Below are positions 26,136-34,488 of a DNA stretch of 50,205 bases, piece by piece (the first letter of the stretch is position 1; every line of letters begins with the position of its first letter). Location: the NCBI GenBank assembly GCA_017539565.1, contig JAFYCS010000020.1, positions 1 through 50,205 of the forward strand. The letters run 5' to 3'. The stretch comes from Lachnospiraceae bacterium. GTDB taxonomy: Bacteria > Bacillota > Clostridia > Lachnospirales > Lachnospiraceae. The notes below the pieces were generated by a model, which saw only the letters and a list, made by a program, of their open reading frames with translations, made no database searches and had not been told where the DNA came from. The translations under genes were made by a program, and so were the position numbers.

Positions 26136-26850
26136 GAAGCTGCATGATAAGATATGCGATCTGCTTTTTCCTCCGCGTTGTGTTGTCTGTGACAGGGTCA
26201 TGGGCGGCAGGGATAACGGAAAGGGCAGCTGTGCAGACTGCAGGGACAGGCTCAGGCTGATCACGGAGCCAAGGTGCATGAAGTGCGGCGTGCAGCTTAA
26301 GGATGATGAAAGTGAATACTGTAAAAGCTGTAAAGAGCACAGGCATTATTATGACAGGGGGCTGGCTCTTTATGAGTATGCATCAGTGAGAAACTCGATA
26401 TACCGCCTTAAATACAGCGGACGTGTGGAATATGCGCATTTTTTCGGGAGGGAAATGGCCAGACGTCTTGGGCCGGCTATCAGGGAGTGGGGAGCCCAGG
26501 CACTGATACCCGTACCCCTGCACTCCTCCAGACAGCGCCGGAGGGGCTATAATCAGGCTGCTGCACTGGCACGTTCCTGCGGTAAGGCACTGGGCCTGCC
26601 GGTGGAAGAAAAACTGATATGCAGAGCCGTAAAAACCAGGCCGATGAAGCTTCTAAATGCAAAAGAAAGACAAATAAATCTTAAAAAAGCTTTTATTATG
26701 CTACAGGATGTAGTAAAATTAGATACAGTAATTGTGGTTGATGATATCTATACTACAGGCAGTACTATTGATGCGATGGCAAAGCTCTTGAAATCATCGG
26801 GGGTTAAAAGAGTTTATTTTATTACGCTTGCCGTCGGCAGCGGGGTGTAG
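26125..26850 (+). CDS. comF: ComF family phosphoribosyltransferase-like competence protein
   Basis: The 241-residue product has an N-terminal zinc-finger region (CVVCDRV, CADC, CMKCG, CKSC) and a C-terminal type I phosphoribosyltransferase fold with the PRPP loop VVDDIYTTGSTID starting near residue 204. ComF proteins are needed for DNA uptake or processing of incoming single strands in several bacteria. It overlaps recD2 by 11 bases and is followed by yvyF, as in the Bacillus comF-yvyF region. No comFA helicase gene is adjacent. Confidence 0.93.
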   Translation: MVFKKLHDKICDLLFPPRCVVCDRVMGGRDNGKGSCADCRDRLRLITEPRCMKCGVQLKDDESEYCKSCKEHRHYYDRGLALYEYASVRNSIYRLKYSGRVEYAHFFGREMARRLGPAIREWGAQALIPVPLHSSRQRRRGYNQAAALARSCGKALGLPVEEKLICRAVKTRPMKLLNAKERQINLKKAFIMLQDVVKLDTVIVVDDIYTTGSTIDAMAKLLKSSGVKRVYFITLAVGSGV

Positions 26851-26878
26851 TCTGTTCATAATAGAGGAGAAGGTGCTT

Positions 26879-27283
26879 ATGAATGCAAGAAACTGTAAGA
26901 AATGCGGAAAGATCTTCAATTACATAGCAGGACCGCCCATATGCCATGCATGTAAGGAAGCGGCAGAGGCCAAGTTTCAGGAAGTAAAGGAATTCGTTCG
27001 CAAAAATAAAGTTGCGAGCATGAAGGAGATATCGGCGGAGTGCAATGTTGACGAGCGCCAGATCGAACAGTGGATACGTGAAGAACGGCTTGTGTTCGCC
27101 GGCGATTCGCCCATAAAGCTTTTCTGTGAGACCTGTGGTGCGCCTATATTTACGGGACGATACTGCGGTAATTGCAAAAAAGACCAGGTCAATTCCTTCG
27201 GAGCAGCCGGCAGGCAGGAAGCACCGAAGGCAGCGGCACCGTCTGCAGGCAGCAGTGCTGCAAGGATGTACTCCAAGAAGTAA
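26879..27283 (+). CDS. yvyF: YvyF-type flagellar operon protein (zinc-ribbon, HTH-like)
   Basis: The 134-residue product has an N-terminal zinc-ribbon (CKKCGKIF, CHAC), a helix-turn-helix-like middle (SMKEISAECNVDERQIEQWI) and a second Cys set (CETCGAPIFTGRYCGNC). This is the architecture of the conserved flagellar-operon protein YvyF (TIGR03826), which in Bacillus lies between comFC and flgM. Start is taken at the ATG after GAGGAGAAGGTG; an upstream in-frame TTG inside comF lacks a ribosome binding site. flgM does not follow here. Its role is regulatory or unknown. Confidence 0.9.
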   Translation: MNARNCKKCGKIFNYIAGPPICHACKEAAEAKFQEVKEFVRKNKVASMKEISAECNVDERQIEQWIREERLVFAGDSPIKLFCETCGAPIFTGRYCGNCKKDQVNSFGAAGRQEAPKAAAPSAGSSAARMYSKK

Positions 27284-27289
27284 AGAAAG

Positions 27290-27712
27290 ATGCTTAACGA
27301 ATCAAGAATAAAACTTATGACCCGCCTTGCCTCGTTTGAAGCGGGGGAAGGAAAAAGAAGTATGGCCATAGGCTCATATTTCCGCGGGGACTATATCGCA
27401 AAAGAGATAGTCAAGTCCATTATATACGGGACTGTTGCTTTTTGTATTGTCCTCGGGATCTATCTGGCCTATGATTTTGAGATGTTTATGGAAAATATCT
27501 ACGAGATAGACCTGTGGGCATTCGGCAAAGCCATACTTATACGTTATCTCATAACAGTGGGCGTCTATTCGGCGGTCACGTATATCGTTTATGTTGTACG
27601 ATACCGCAGGGCCAGGAGGAACCTGCGTATATATAATAATAATCTGCGCCGCTTGGCTTCGATGTACCGTAAGGAGGCTGAACGGGCGGAAATGAACAAA
27701 GGTGGATCATGA
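27290..27712 (+). CDS. Two-span membrane protein of unknown function
   Basis: The 140-residue product has a charged N-terminus, two membrane spans (about residues 43-62 and 80-103) and a basic C-terminal tail (RYRRARRNLRIYNNNLRRL). I do not recognise a family. It starts six bases after yvyF and its last four bases (ATGA) overlap the next membrane-protein gene, so it belongs to the yvyF-cdaA-cdaR transcription unit. Confidence 0.82.
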   Translation: MLNESRIKLMTRLASFEAGEGKRSMAIGSYFRGDYIAKEIVKSIIYGTVAFCIVLGIYLAYDFEMFMENIYEIDLWAFGKAILIRYLITVGVYSAVTYIVYVVRYRRARRNLRIYNNNLRRLASMYRKEAERAEMNKGGS

Positions 27713-28800
27713 CATATTTATTGATGATCAGGGAGAGGATCAAGAGCTTTTACAGCCGATATGAGGGCTTCTGTAATCCGGCACTCAAATTCATACTGGC
27801 TTTTATCTCCTTCCGGATGGTAAACAAAAACATTAATTATGCGGCTGTAATCACTTCGTTACCCGTCACACTGATACTTTCGTTACTGTGTTCGTTCTTC
27901 CCCATGAACTTTATACTGGTGATGAGTGTATTGATCATACTTTTGCATCTCTATGCACTTTCACTGGAAACGGTAATGATAACAGGTGTTTTCTTCCTGA
28001 TAATGTTTTTACTTTATTTCAGGTTTTCACCCAAGGATACCATACTTCTTATAATGACGCCCCTGTGCTTCATTTTAAAGATACCTTATGTTATCCCTAT
28101 CTGTGCCGGGCTTGTGGCTGCGCCCACTTCCGTGATAACCACGGGCTGCGGTGTTGTCACCTATCATCTGCTGCACTATATAGCAGGTAATTCGTCGGCA
28201 CTTATGACACAGGAAGATGATCCGGCATTTGCCTTGGAGAAGCTAAAGGTACTTATAGATGCGCTAATGAGTAACCGCGAGATGCAGGTTGAAGTGGCGG
28301 CTTTTGCGATAACCATACTTGTAGTGTACATAATACGCCGTCTGCCCGTTGACCACTGCTGGACTATAGCCATGATCACCGGTATGCTCATCGATATAGT
28401 TGTTATCCTTGTGGGAGACCTGCGCTTTGAGACCAGGATCTCCATCGTTGGCCTTATCGTGGGCAGTATAATGGCTCTGGTGGTTGCGATAATCCTGAAA
28501 TTCTTTATCTTCAATGTGGATTATTCCCGTACGGAACGGGTGCAGTTTGAGGATGATGAATATTACTATTACGTGAAGGCTGTTCCCAAGAATACGGTGG
28601 CCCTTACGGAAAAGAAAGTCAAGAAGATAAAGGGCAGTGAAAAAAGCCCCCAGTCCCCGGTGGATGAGGAAGCTATAGCCGAAAAGCTTCAGCTTGATGC
28701 ACCGGAATACAGATTAAGAAGAAGCGGGAGCACGGCAGGCAATAAAAATCGTACCAGACGCATTAACATACCGGAGGGTACAGAAAACAATAAAACATGA
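27709..28800 (+). CDS. Polytopic membrane protein coupled to cdaA, function unknown
   Basis: The 363-residue product has about eight hydrophobic spans through residue 275. A cytoplasmic tail follows containing the acidic/aromatic stretch FEDDEYYYYVKAVPK and then low-complexity Lys/Ser/Glu sequence. No transport or enzyme motif is evident. It overlaps the genes on both sides by ATGA. This strict coupling with the diadenylate cyclase gene suggests a membrane partner or a co-regulated envelope protein, but that is inference from context only. Confidence 0.82.
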   Translation: MTYLLMIRERIKSFYSRYEGFCNPALKFILAFISFRMVNKNINYAAVITSLPVTLILSLLCSFFPMNFILVMSVLIILLHLYALSLETVMITGVFFLIMFLLYFRFSPKDTILLIMTPLCFILKIPYVIPICAGLVAAPTSVITTGCGVVTYHLLHYIAGNSSALMTQEDDPAFALEKLKVLIDALMSNREMQVEVAAFAITILVVYIIRRLPVDHCWTIAMITGMLIDIVVILVGDLRFETRISIVGLIVGSIMALVVAIILKFFIFNVDYSRTERVQFEDDEYYYYVKAVPKNTVALTEKKVKKIKGSEKSPQSPVDEEAIAEKLQLDAPEYRLRRSGSTAGNKNRTRRINIPEGTENNKT

Positions 28801-29696
28801 TAAGCTCATTTTCTTCTTTCGTACAAGATTATATTGCCAGCATACACATGCCGCGTATCAGGATAACTGATATCATCGAGGTACTGATAATCTCGTTTCT
28901 GATCTATCATGTCCTGGTATGGGTAAGAGGCACCAAGGCCTGGTCCCTGTTAAAGGGACTTCTAGTCATATTGGGCTTCCTGCTGCTTGCGGCAATATTC
29001 AATATGTCTACCATTCTGTGGATAGCGGAAAAGGGTCTCTCCGTGATGGTGATAGCGATAGTCGTTGTCCTTCAGCCGGAGTTAAGACGCGCTCTTGAAC
29101 AGCTCGGACAGAAGAATATCCTTTTTTCATTTATGAATACGGATTACGGACGCCAGGGCGGCCGGTATTCCGACCATACCATTGACGAGATAGTCAAGGC
29201 CAGCTTCGCTATGGGCAGGGTTAAGACCGGTGCCCTTATGGTACTTGAGCGTAACGAATCCCTGGCAGAATATGAGAAGACCGGTATCGCCATAGATGCG
29301 GCTGTTTCCAGCCAGCTTCTTATAAACATCTTTGAACACAACACACCGCTGCATGACGGAGCCGTGATATTCAGGGGGGACAGGATAGTATCCGCCACCT
29401 GTTATCTGCCTCTTTCGGATTCCAGGACGCTTTCCAAGGCACTGGGCACCAGGCACAGAGCCGGGGTGGGTATTTCCGAAGCAACGGATTCCCTTACCGT
29501 TATCGTATCCGAGGAGAACGGTAAAGTCAGTGTGGCATACGGCGGAGAGCTTTTCAGCTCCCTTACACAGGAGGGACTCAGGGAAAAGCTCGAGATAGTA
29601 CGTGACAGACCTGTGGAAGAAATAAATAAGCAGAAGAAGAGTCTGTTTGTGCGGCAGAAAGGAGACCTGATCGGTGATAAAAAGGCTGACGCATAA
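28797..29696 (+). CDS. cdaA: Membrane diadenylate cyclase (c-di-AMP synthase)
   Basis: The 299-residue CdaA makes cyclic di-AMP from two ATP and controls osmolyte and potassium balance and wall homeostasis in Firmicutes. Three N-terminal membrane helices (to about residue 85) are followed by the DAC domain with DGA at 187-189 and RHR at 219-221, the two motifs that bind ATP and metal. Cyclase residues are intact. It overlaps the upstream membrane protein by four bases and the downstream cdaR by about 23, the conserved cdaA-cdaR arrangement. The usual third gene glmM is not present. Confidence 0.97.
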   Translation: MISSFSSFVQDYIASIHMPRIRITDIIEVLIISFLIYHVLVWVRGTKAWSLLKGLLVILGFLLLAAIFNMSTILWIAEKGLSVMVIAIVVVLQPELRRALEQLGQKNILFSFMNTDYGRQGGRYSDHTIDEIVKASFAMGRVKTGALMVLERNESLAEYEKTGIAIDAAVSSQLLINIFEHNTPLHDGAVIFRGDRIVSATCYLPLSDSRTLSKALGTRHRAGVGISEATDSLTVIVSEENGKVSVAYGGELFSSLTQEGLREKLEIVRDRPVEEINKQKKSLFVRQKGDLIGDKKADA

Positions 29697-30987
29697 TCTG
29701 GGGCTTAAGATACTTGCCGTTTTCGTGGCATTCGGGCTCTGGCTCATAGTGATCAATTATGCCGACCCCGTGGGCAATATATCCTACAGCGGTATCAAGG
29801 TTGAACTGCTGAATACGGAGAGCCTTACGGACGTGGGGAAGGTTTATGAGGTCTTAAACGACAGTGACACCGTAAATGTTACGATATACGGAAAGCGTTC
29901 TTTTCTTGAGAACATAAGCCAGGAAAACATCCACGCGGTGGCAGATCTTGAGAACATTACCATCATGAACACCGTGGCTATACAGGTATATTCCAACAAG
30001 AACAATTCCGAGATAGACAGCATAAAGCAGTCTCGTGCATCTGTCGAACTGGGGGTGGAGGATCTTAAGGAGATGCCTCTTACTGTACTGGTCAGCACCA
30101 CGGGAGAACCCGCCGACGGTTATATCCAGGGTAATGTGACCCAGAACCAGAATACCGTCAGGGTATCGGGGCCCGAATCAGTGGTCAACCGCATCACCAG
30201 GGCCGCCTGCAGCGTAAGCGTGGCAGGCCGTACCTCTGATCTGGCCACCAGTGCCGATATCCGCCTTCTGGATACCGACGGTAAGGTGGTTACCCACAAT
30301 AACTTAAAGACCAATGTTTCGACCATAAATGTCGGAGTTGAGATCCTTCCCGTTAAGGAAGTGGGCGTTATATATAACTATACCGGAACACCTGCGGAAG
30401 GCTATGTTGTCACCGGTGATCCCGAAGCGGAGGTAAGGAGCGTAAGGATCGCAGGACGTTCGGAAGTACTTTCCGGAGTCAAACAGATAAGCGTACCGGG
30501 GACAGAGCTTAATGTAGACGGTGCTACCGGACCTCTGACCACCCAGATAGATATCAATGATTATCTTCCTGATAATGTACGTCTCGTATCCGATGACGAC
30601 GAAGGCTTTGACGGACTGGTGGTTGTGAGCGTGCCTGTGGAAGAGCTTATATATAAGCATTTCAACGTGCCTATAAAGAACCTGAAAGCTGTAGGAGTGC
30701 CCGAAGGCTATGAAGCTGAGATATTACTGCAGCGTGAAGAGGGTGATGAAGATCCCAGGCCGGTATACCTGAGAGTGGAAGTATTCGGTATCAAGGCTGA
30801 TATGCAGGATCTTACCGCGGCATCCATAAAGGGTATTGTGGATGTAGCGTCATATCTTGAAGCAAAGAACCACGGCGAAGGCAAGGAAGGCATCTACCAG
30901 ATGGAGCTTGAGCTGGATCTGCCCGAAGGCATACAGGCAAGTGATAAATACTATGCCGATGTAAGCCTGAGTGAAATGGAAGATTAA
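29674..30987 (+). CDS. cdaR: CdaA regulator with YbbR repeats
   Basis: The 437-residue product has one N-terminal membrane helix (KILAVFVAFGLWLIVINYA) and then several extracytoplasmic YbbR-type beta domains, recognisable by recurring segments such as PLTVLVSTTGEPADGYI and VGVIYNYTGTPAEGYVV. CdaR binds CdaA and tunes its activity. The start is a GTG at 29674, nine bases after AAAGGAG and inside the end of cdaA. The small C-terminal extension after the last repeat is acidic. Confidence 0.93.
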   Translation: MIKRLTHNLGLKILAVFVAFGLWLIVINYADPVGNISYSGIKVELLNTESLTDVGKVYEVLNDSDTVNVTIYGKRSFLENISQENIHAVADLENITIMNTVAIQVYSNKNNSEIDSIKQSRASVELGVEDLKEMPLTVLVSTTGEPADGYIQGNVTQNQNTVRVSGPESVVNRITRAACSVSVAGRTSDLATSADIRLLDTDGKVVTHNNLKTNVSTINVGVEILPVKEVGVIYNYTGTPAEGYVVTGDPEAEVRSVRIAGRSEVLSGVKQISVPGTELNVDGATGPLTTQIDINDYLPDNVRLVSDDDEGFDGLVVVSVPVEELIYKHFNVPIKNLKAVGVPEGYEAEILLQREEGDEDPRPVYLRVEVFGIKADMQDLTAASIKGIVDVASYLEAKNHGEGKEGIYQMELELDLPEGIQASDKYYADVSLSEMED

Positions 30988-31021
30988 CACACTGATAGAC
31001 TACCGGTATACATGTATCTGC

Positions 31022-31050
31022 TTGAATATTTTATATTCGGGTGCTATAAT
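31022..31050 (+). promoter_or_regulatory. Sigma-A promoter for the HPr-leuA unit
   Basis: TTGAAT at 31022-31027 and TATAAT at 31045-31050 are spaced by 17 bases, and TGC before the -10 gives an extended -10. GAATAT/ATATTC around TTT forms a small palindrome across the -35 (31024-31038). The leader would be about 55 bases. No terminator or T-box is visible in it. Confidence 0.87.
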
Positions 31051-31111
31051 AAACCTTCAATAGGGGTTATGGGGTTAACGATCAACTGTAAGTGTTTTGG
31101 AGGAAATGCCA

Positions 31112-31375
31112 ATGGTTAGGCAGAAGGTTACGATCAAAAATCCGACCGGCCTTCATCTGCGTCCTGCAGGTAATCTCTGCAAGGAAGCTATGAAATTCAG
31201 GTCGATGACCACGTTCACTTTTCGCGACAATACCGCCAATGCGAAGAGCGTTTTAAGCGTTTTGGGCGCATGTGTCAAATGCGGTGATGAGGTGGAATTT
31301 GTCTGCGAAGGCGAAGATGAACAGGAAGCTTTAGAGTGCCTGGTCAAAGCCATAGAAAGCGGACTTGGGGAATAA
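31112..31375 (+). CDS. HPr family phosphocarrier protein
   Basis: The 87-residue product lines up along its whole length with HPr. GLHLRPAG places the phosphorylatable histidine at residue 15 and AKSVLSVLG places the HPr-kinase serine at residue 46, so both the PTS and catabolite-control phosphorylation sites are kept. Position 16 is Leu instead of the common Ala, and Cys residues at 57 and 60 are unusual. The ATG at 31112 follows GGAGG by eight bases; an earlier TTG overlaps that site and is rejected. No ptsI gene is adjacent. It is followed after 24 bases by leuA. Confidence 0.92.
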   Translation: MVRQKVTIKNPTGLHLRPAGNLCKEAMKFRSMTTFTFRDNTANAKSVLSVLGACVKCGDEVEFVCEGEDEQEALECLVKAIESGLGE

Positions 31376-31399
31376 ATCACAGCCAAGGAGTGAAAAGCA

Positions 31400-33079
31400 A
31401 TGTTGAATTACAAACGTTACCAGCGCGTTCCCGTGGACCGTTATCCGGAAAGAACATGGCCGGATAAGGAGATTGAGAAAGCACCGGTGTGGTGCAGTGT
31501 GGACTTAAGGGATGGTAATCAGGCTCTTATTGACCCGATGATAGTATCGGAGAAGATAGAGTTTTTTAATTTTCTGGTAAAACTGGGCTTTAAGGAGATA
31601 GAAGTAGGTTTTCCCGCAGCCAGCCAGATAGAGTATGATTTCCTTCGCCAGCTGGTTGAACGTAAGATGATACCTGATGATGTGAAGATCCAGGTACTCG
31701 CACAGTGCCGTGAGGAGCAGATCATCAAGAGTTTTGAGTCTGCAAAGGGCATCAAGAAGATAGTAATGCATATCTATAATTCAACATCCACACTTCAGAG
31801 GGATGTTGTTTTCAATGCCAGCAAGGAAGAGGTTAAGGAGATAGCCTTAAAGGGTACCCGTATGGTCATGGACCATATGCATGAGTATGACGGAGAAGTT
31901 ACACTGGAGTATTCCCCCGAAAGCTTTACCGGTACCGAGCTGGATTACGCTCTTGAGGTATGCAATGCAGTTATAGATCTGTGGGATCCCACACCCGAGA
32001 GGCCCATGATCATCAATCTGCCTTCTACCGTTGAGATGACCACGCCCAATGTATTCGCAGACCGTATCGAATATATGAGCAAGAATATGCATAAGAGGGA
32101 TTCCGTGATCTTAAGCGTTCATCCCCACAATGACAGGGGGACAGGTGTTGCCACTGCAGAGCTTGCAATGCTTGCAGGTGCAGACCGTATAGAAGGAACG
32201 CTTTTCGGAAACGGCGAGCGTACCGGAAACGTGGATATAGTTAATCTTGCATATAATATGTTCTCACAGGGCATAGACTGCGGATTGAACCTGGATAATG
32301 TGAAGGAAGCGGCAGAGATCTACGAAAGATGCTGCAAGTTACCCATCCATCCCCGTCATCCTTATGCCGGCAAGCTTGTATTCACGGCATTTTCAGGATC
32401 CCACCAGGATGCAATCAACAAGGGCGTACATGCGATGCAGGTACGCAATTCCCAGATCTGGCAGGTTCCTTATCTTACCATAGACCCGGCAGATATCGGC
32501 AGGGAGTACGAGCCTATCGTTCGTATCAATTCCCAGTCCGGTAAGGGCGGTGTGGCATTTGTTATGGAGACATATTTCGGCTTTAAGCTTCCCAAGCCCA
32601 TGCAGAGGGAGTTTGCCGATGTTATACAGAAGCTTTCCGAGAAGCAGGGTGAGGTTTCACCCGAGACAGTTATGGAGAAGTTCCGTGAGGAATACCTCAA
32701 GAAGAACGAGCCCATACACTTCAGAAAGCTCAAAGTGGATGATCTTTCAGGTGAGACCGAATCTGAATTTGATACCGGAGTGCATGTGACCTATACCGAT
32801 CATGATATCGAGAAGACTTTCGATGCGGTAGGTAACGGACCTCTTGATGCTGTTCAGAGGGGCATGAGAGAAACCTTCGGAATAAGGATAAAGATACTGG
32901 ATTACGAGGAGCATGCTTTACAGAGCGGATCCAATTCCCAGGCGGCTGCTTATATCCATATGTTAAATGAGGAAAACGGTGAGGTGACTTACGGTGTCGG
33001 CGTGAGCTCAAATATTACAAGAGCATCCGTAAGAGCTATATTCTCTGCTATCAACAGACTGGGGCTGGGAGATAAGTAA
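31400..33079 (+). CDS. leuA: 2-isopropylmalate synthase
   Basis: The 559-residue enzyme condenses acetyl-CoA with 2-oxoisovalerate, the first committed step of leucine synthesis. The catalytic barrel shows DLRDGNQALIDPM near the N-terminus and the metal-binding SVHPHNDRGTGVATAE. The C-terminal third (from about residue 435) resembles the LeuA allosteric domain that binds leucine. The length fits the longer LeuA2 class. AAGGAG precedes the ATG. No leuBCD genes and no leucine leader or T-box are in the window. It appears co-transcribed with HPr. Confidence 0.95.
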   Translation: MLNYKRYQRVPVDRYPERTWPDKEIEKAPVWCSVDLRDGNQALIDPMIVSEKIEFFNFLVKLGFKEIEVGFPAASQIEYDFLRQLVERKMIPDDVKIQVLAQCREEQIIKSFESAKGIKKIVMHIYNSTSTLQRDVVFNASKEEVKEIALKGTRMVMDHMHEYDGEVTLEYSPESFTGTELDYALEVCNAVIDLWDPTPERPMIINLPSTVEMTTPNVFADRIEYMSKNMHKRDSVILSVHPHNDRGTGVATAELAMLAGADRIEGTLFGNGERTGNVDIVNLAYNMFSQGIDCGLNLDNVKEAAEIYERCCKLPIHPRHPYAGKLVFTAFSGSHQDAINKGVHAMQVRNSQIWQVPYLTIDPADIGREYEPIVRINSQSGKGGVAFVMETYFGFKLPKPMQREFADVIQKLSEKQGEVSPETVMEKFREEYLKKNEPIHFRKLKVDDLSGETESEFDTGVHVTYTDHDIEKTFDAVGNGPLDAVQRGMRETFGIRIKILDYEEHALQSGSNSQAAAYIHMLNEENGEVTYGVGVSSNITRASVRAIFSAINRLGLGDK

Positions 33080-33930
33080 TGAGCTTAAAACTGATGGTTA
33101 CCGGCTGTAACGGTCAGCTGGGAAAGGCATTATATGAACTGACAAAGGATGATCCTGCCTTTGAATATGTGGGCAGTGACGTCCCCGAACTTGATATTAC
33201 CGACAGTGAAGCACTTATCGCATATGTCCGTGATATCAAGCCTGATGTGATCATTAACTGTGCTGCCGCAACGAATGTTGACGGCTGCGAAAAGGATGAG
33301 GACCTGGCATTTAAGATCAATGCTCTGGGCCCCCGCAATCTGGCGGTTGCCGCAACGGCTGTGGATGCAAAGCTCATTCACGTCTCCACGGATTATGTAT
33401 TTCCCGGTGACGGCAATGTTCCGCGTGTGGAGACGGATCCCGTTGGACCGAAGAGTGCATACGGCCGTACAAAGCTTGCCGGAGAGGAGTTTGTTAAACT
33501 CTTTGCAAAGAAGTGGTTTATCGTGCGTACTGCATGGCTTTACGGAGAAGGAAAGAATTTTGTGCGCACCATGCTCAAACTGTCGGAAACAAGGGACAGC
33601 ATCAGTGTGGTAGACGATCAGCTGGGTAATCCTACCAGCGCACTGGAGCTGGGCAGGGCTATACTTAAGCTGGCACCTACACAGTTATACGGTATCTATC
33701 ATGGTACCTGTGAAGGAGTGTGCAGCTGGGCTGACTTTACCGAAGAGATATTCCGCTTAAAGGGGATATCCACTAAGGTGGTACGTATCAGTTCAGAGGA
33801 ATATAAAAAGAATTTTCCCGAGTCTGCCGACAGGCCTTCGTATTCGGCTCTGGAAAAGAGGATGTTCAGGCTGAACTTAGATTACAGCTTTAAGGAATGG
33901 AAAGACGCGCTTTCGGAATATCTGCAGTAG
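33079..33930 (+). CDS. rmlD: dTDP-4-dehydrorhamnose reductase
   Basis: The 283-residue extended short-chain dehydrogenase should make the last step to dTDP-L-rhamnose. Visible are the NAD(P) motif GCNGQLGKAL at the N-terminus, the STDYVFPGD segment and the catalytic Tyr-Lys pair in YGRTKLAGE, plus GNPTSALELGRAI. Its ATG overlaps the leuA stop by one base (TAATG). The other rhamnose genes rmlABC are outside the window. The product probably feeds the polysaccharide cluster downstream. Confidence 0.92.
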   Translation: MSLKLMVTGCNGQLGKALYELTKDDPAFEYVGSDVPELDITDSEALIAYVRDIKPDVIINCAAATNVDGCEKDEDLAFKINALGPRNLAVAATAVDAKLIHVSTDYVFPGDGNVPRVETDPVGPKSAYGRTKLAGEEFVKLFAKKWFIVRTAWLYGEGKNFVRTMLKLSETRDSISVVDDQLGNPTSALELGRAILKLAPTQLYGIYHGTCEGVCSWADFTEEIFRLKGISTKVVRISSEEYKKNFPESADRPSYSALEKRMFRLNLDYSFKEWKDALSEYLQ

Positions 33931-33938
33931 ACCTTTGA

Positions 33939-34415
33939 TCAGGGCAGGACTTTCAGGCAGATGAGGCAGGCTAAAAATACTCCGATGATGATACCTACCA
34001 GTACCTGAAGAGGAGTGTGGCCAAGAAATTCTTTAAGGCGGTCGTCGGGAGAGAGCTTACTCCAGTCGACCTGATCCATTTTCTCCATAGTGTCCATCAT
34101 CTCATTGAGAAGCTGAGCATGCTTTCCGGCCTGTCTGCGGATACCAAGGGCATCATACATAACAACGATGGCTAAAGACGCAGCAAGAGCGAAGTCCACG
34201 GAGCCGGGACCGCATTTTATGAAGACAGCGGTAGCCAGACCGGTGACCGTTGCCGAATGGGAACTGGGCATGCCGCCTGTTCCGATAAGCCTTTCAGCTA
34301 CGAAATTGCGGGTAAGCACGGTGTGCAATATGGCTTTCATGATCTGGGCTACAAACCAGGCCGATACTGCGGACATTAGGATAGGATTGTGAAAGATGTC
34401 ATATAAGTAGCGCAT
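33939..34415 (-). CDS. Divergent PAP2 family membrane protein (DUF212/YuiD-like)
   Basis: This 158-residue protein is the only confident reverse-strand gene. It has about four hydrophobic segments and the conserved [17 protein letters not shown] block plus [14 protein letters not shown], which define the divergent PAP2 family. These are related to lipid phosphatases, but no activity is established for them and substrate is unknown. It converges on rmlD with eight bases between stops and diverges from the fucose synthase gene. The ATG lies six bases after a perfect reverse-strand TATAAT, with no ribosome binding site, so the mRNA may be leaderless. Confidence 0.92.
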   Translation of the reverse strand: MRYLYDIFHNPILMSAVSAWFVAQIMKAILHTVLTRNFVAERLIGTGGMPSSHSATVTGLATAVFIKCGPGSVDFALAASLAIVVMYDALGIRRQAGKHAQLLNEMMDTMEKMDQVDWSKLSPDDRLKEFLGHTPLQVLVGIIIGVFLACLICLKVLP

Positions 34416-34450
34416 GCATATATTATATAGTTATGCATCAAAAAAGACAA
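34414..34450 (-). promoter_or_regulatory. Reverse-strand promoter of the PAP2 gene with flanking inverted repeat
   Basis: On the minus strand TTGTCT (34450-34445) and TATAAT (34427-34422) are separated by 17 bases. The start of transcription should fall at or beside the first base of the ATG (34415). ATGCATA (34414-34420) and TATGCAT (34432-34438) form a perfect inverted repeat around the -10 element, a possible operator. Confidence 0.65.
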
Positions 34451-34488
34451 GGATAAAAAACAGTGGGAACCACAGGAGGAGAAGTAAA

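Noticed and set aside
31376-31399. T-box, leader peptide or riboswitch controlling leuA
   Set aside because: The gap from HPr to leuA is only 24 bases, and the HPr leader has no T-box core or run of leucine codons.
34414-34488. N-terminal extension of the GDP-L-fucose synthase
   Set aside because: The in-frame ATG at 34414 would run through the divergent promoter and add a basic tail not seen in the family. TTG at 34489 has AGGAGG at the right distance.
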